Below, piece after piece: positions 22,050 through 22,841 of a DNA stretch of 22,841 nt. This stretch comes from an uncultured Altererythrobacter sp. Its GTDB lineage: Bacteria > Pseudomonadota > Alphaproteobacteria > Sphingomonadales > Sphingomonadaceae. Under the pieces are notes generated by a model. It was given only the letters and a program-made list of their open reading frames with translations. It was not told the DNA's origin and did no database searches. Numbering within the stretch: the first letter of the stretch is position 1; every line of letters begins with the position of its first letter. Both the position numbers and the translations under genes were made by a program. Location: positions 1 to 22,841 of the forward strand of contig CAMPGP010000007.1 of the NCBI GenBank assembly GCA_946885545.1. Reading direction: 5' to 3'.

Positions 22050-22841
22050 TCAGGTCCGCAGGTTGATGACCGTCTGCGAAATCTGGGTCGCAGTGTCGAT
22101 CGCCTTGGCATTAGCCTGGAAGTTGCGCTGCGCGGTGATCAGGCCGACGAGTTCCTCGGCGATATCGACGTTGGAGCGCTCGATCGCGCCCGACAGCAGC
22201 GATCCGAACTGGCCGTTGCCCGGCGAGCCGTAGTTCGCCTGACCCGAAATGCCGGTCGATTCCCAGTTCGACGACCCGACCTGCTTGAGACCGGTCGGCA
22301 CGATGAACGATGCGAGCGCGATGCTGCCCACCGGCTCTACGGTGCCATCGGCATAGGAGGCCGAAACCAGGCCGTCCTTGCCCACGACCACGCCGACGTA
22401 TTCGGAGCCCGCAGCATTGAGCGGCGGGACCAGGGCGTCGACCGGCGTGTTCGAGGTCGGAACGCCGTTGGCGTCGGTCGGGAAGATCTGCAGGCGGTTC
22501 GGCCCGCCGTCGGTGATGTAGCCGTTCTCGTCCATCCCGAACGAGCCGTTGCGGGTGTATAGCGTCTTGCCGGATTCGGCCGAGCGGGTGGCGAAGAAGC
22601 CGTCGCCGGTGATCGCGACGTCGAGCGAAGCGCCGGTCTGCTCGATCGGACCGAGCGAGAAGTTCTGCGTGATCGCCTCGACGGTGGCGCCGATGCCCTT
22701 GACCATGCGCGGATCGGTCTGCGCCGAGCCCGCGACGATGTCGGCGAACTGGGTGCTGCCCTTCTTGAAACCGCTGGTTTCCACGTTGGCGATGTTGTGG
22801 GCGATAACGCCCAGGTCGGTCTGGGCGTTCTTGAGCCCGTT
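22050..22841 (-). CDS. flgE: Flagellar hook protein FlgE, start cut by window edge (short form)
   Basis: FlgE builds the hook. The visible 263 residues begin at NGLKNAQTDLGVIAHNIANV, right after where FlgE normally starts, so only about 10 residues are missing. The family blocks are present: ETSGFKKGSTQFADI, ASLDVAITGDGFFATRS, LYTRNGSFGMDENGYI and the C-terminal 'SGAIERSNVDIAEELVGLIT' ending QISQTVINLRT. Total length would be about 275 aa, well below the ~400 aa enteric and ~590 aa Caulobacter forms, because the central outer domain is tiny. It could be called FlgG-like on length, but position before flgF and the NGLKNAQTDLGVIAHNIANV start favour FlgE. Confidence 0.87.
   Translation of the reverse strand, partial: NGLKNAQTDLGVIAHNIANVETSGFKKGSTQFADIVAGSAQTDPRMVKGIGATVEAITQNFSLGPIEQTGASLDVAITGDGFFATRSAESGKTLYTRNGSFGMDENGYITDGGPNRLQIFPTDANGVPTSNTPVDALVPPLNAAGSEYVGVVVGKDGLVSASYADGTVEPVGSIALASFIVPTGLKQVGSSNWESTGISGQANYGSPGNGQFGSLLSGAIERSNVDIAEELVGLITAQRNFQANAKAIDTATQISQTVINLRT

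Noticed and set aside
1..22841. Mobile element, CRISPR, defence or other undescribed accessory system
   Set aside because: No transposase, integrase, long terminal repeats, spaced direct repeats or tRNA was seen; nearly every base belongs to a recognisable flagellar gene.

Overview
The window is one nearly continuous flagellar locus from a GC-rich proteobacterium. An alphaproteobacterium, probably of the Sphingomonadales (Sphingomonadaceae/Erythrobacteraceae type), fits best. Reasons: FlgJ is only the rod-binding domain without a muramidase; the flagellin is small (279 aa); a FlbD-like sigma-54 activator heads the fli operon; a TTAACCAT CtrA-type half-site lies in the main regulatory region; and genes are tightly packed with ATGA/GTGA overlaps. 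The taxonomic placement is inferred from these traits, not from a database match.

Layout. All genes except flagellin are on the minus strand, so transcription runs from high to low coordinates. (1) Right part, 22841 to 14400: flgE (cut by the window edge)-flgF-flgG-flgH-flgI-flgJ-flgK-flgL-motA-motB encode the hook, distal rod, P- and L-rings, rod-binding protein, hook-filament junction and stator. (2) A class I SAM-dependent methyltransferase (13547-14284) follows motB in the same direction. (3) The flagellin gene (12633-13472, plus strand) stands alone between its own strong intrinsic terminator (13500-13536) and a regulatory region of about 230 bp. That region holds a candidate sigma-54 promoter, a CtrA-like half-site and a long 5'-leader hairpin. 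(4) Left part, 12403 to 1: a sigma-54 activator without a recognisable receiver domain, then fliE-fliF-fliG-fliH-fliI-fliJ-fliK-fliL-fliM-fliN-fliO-fliP-fliQ-fliR-flhB (flhB cut by the window edge). These encode the MS ring, C ring, type III export gate and ATPase, and hook-length control.

How it works together. The fli block builds the MS/C rings and export apparatus. The flg block supplies rod, rings, hook and junction, motAB power rotation, and the flagellin forms the filament. The activator is the first gene of the fli operon and diverges from flagellin across a shared regulatory region, a natural place to couple basal-body expression to filament expression. The methyltransferase may modify a flagellar protein, but nothing in its sequence proves that.

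I found no mobile element, CRISPR array, tRNA or rRNA, and no defence or other accessory system. The points worth following are departures within a standard machine: a FliM without the CheY-binding N-terminus, an activator without a receiver domain, a very short hook protein, a methyltransferase in the cluster, and the structured flagellin leader.
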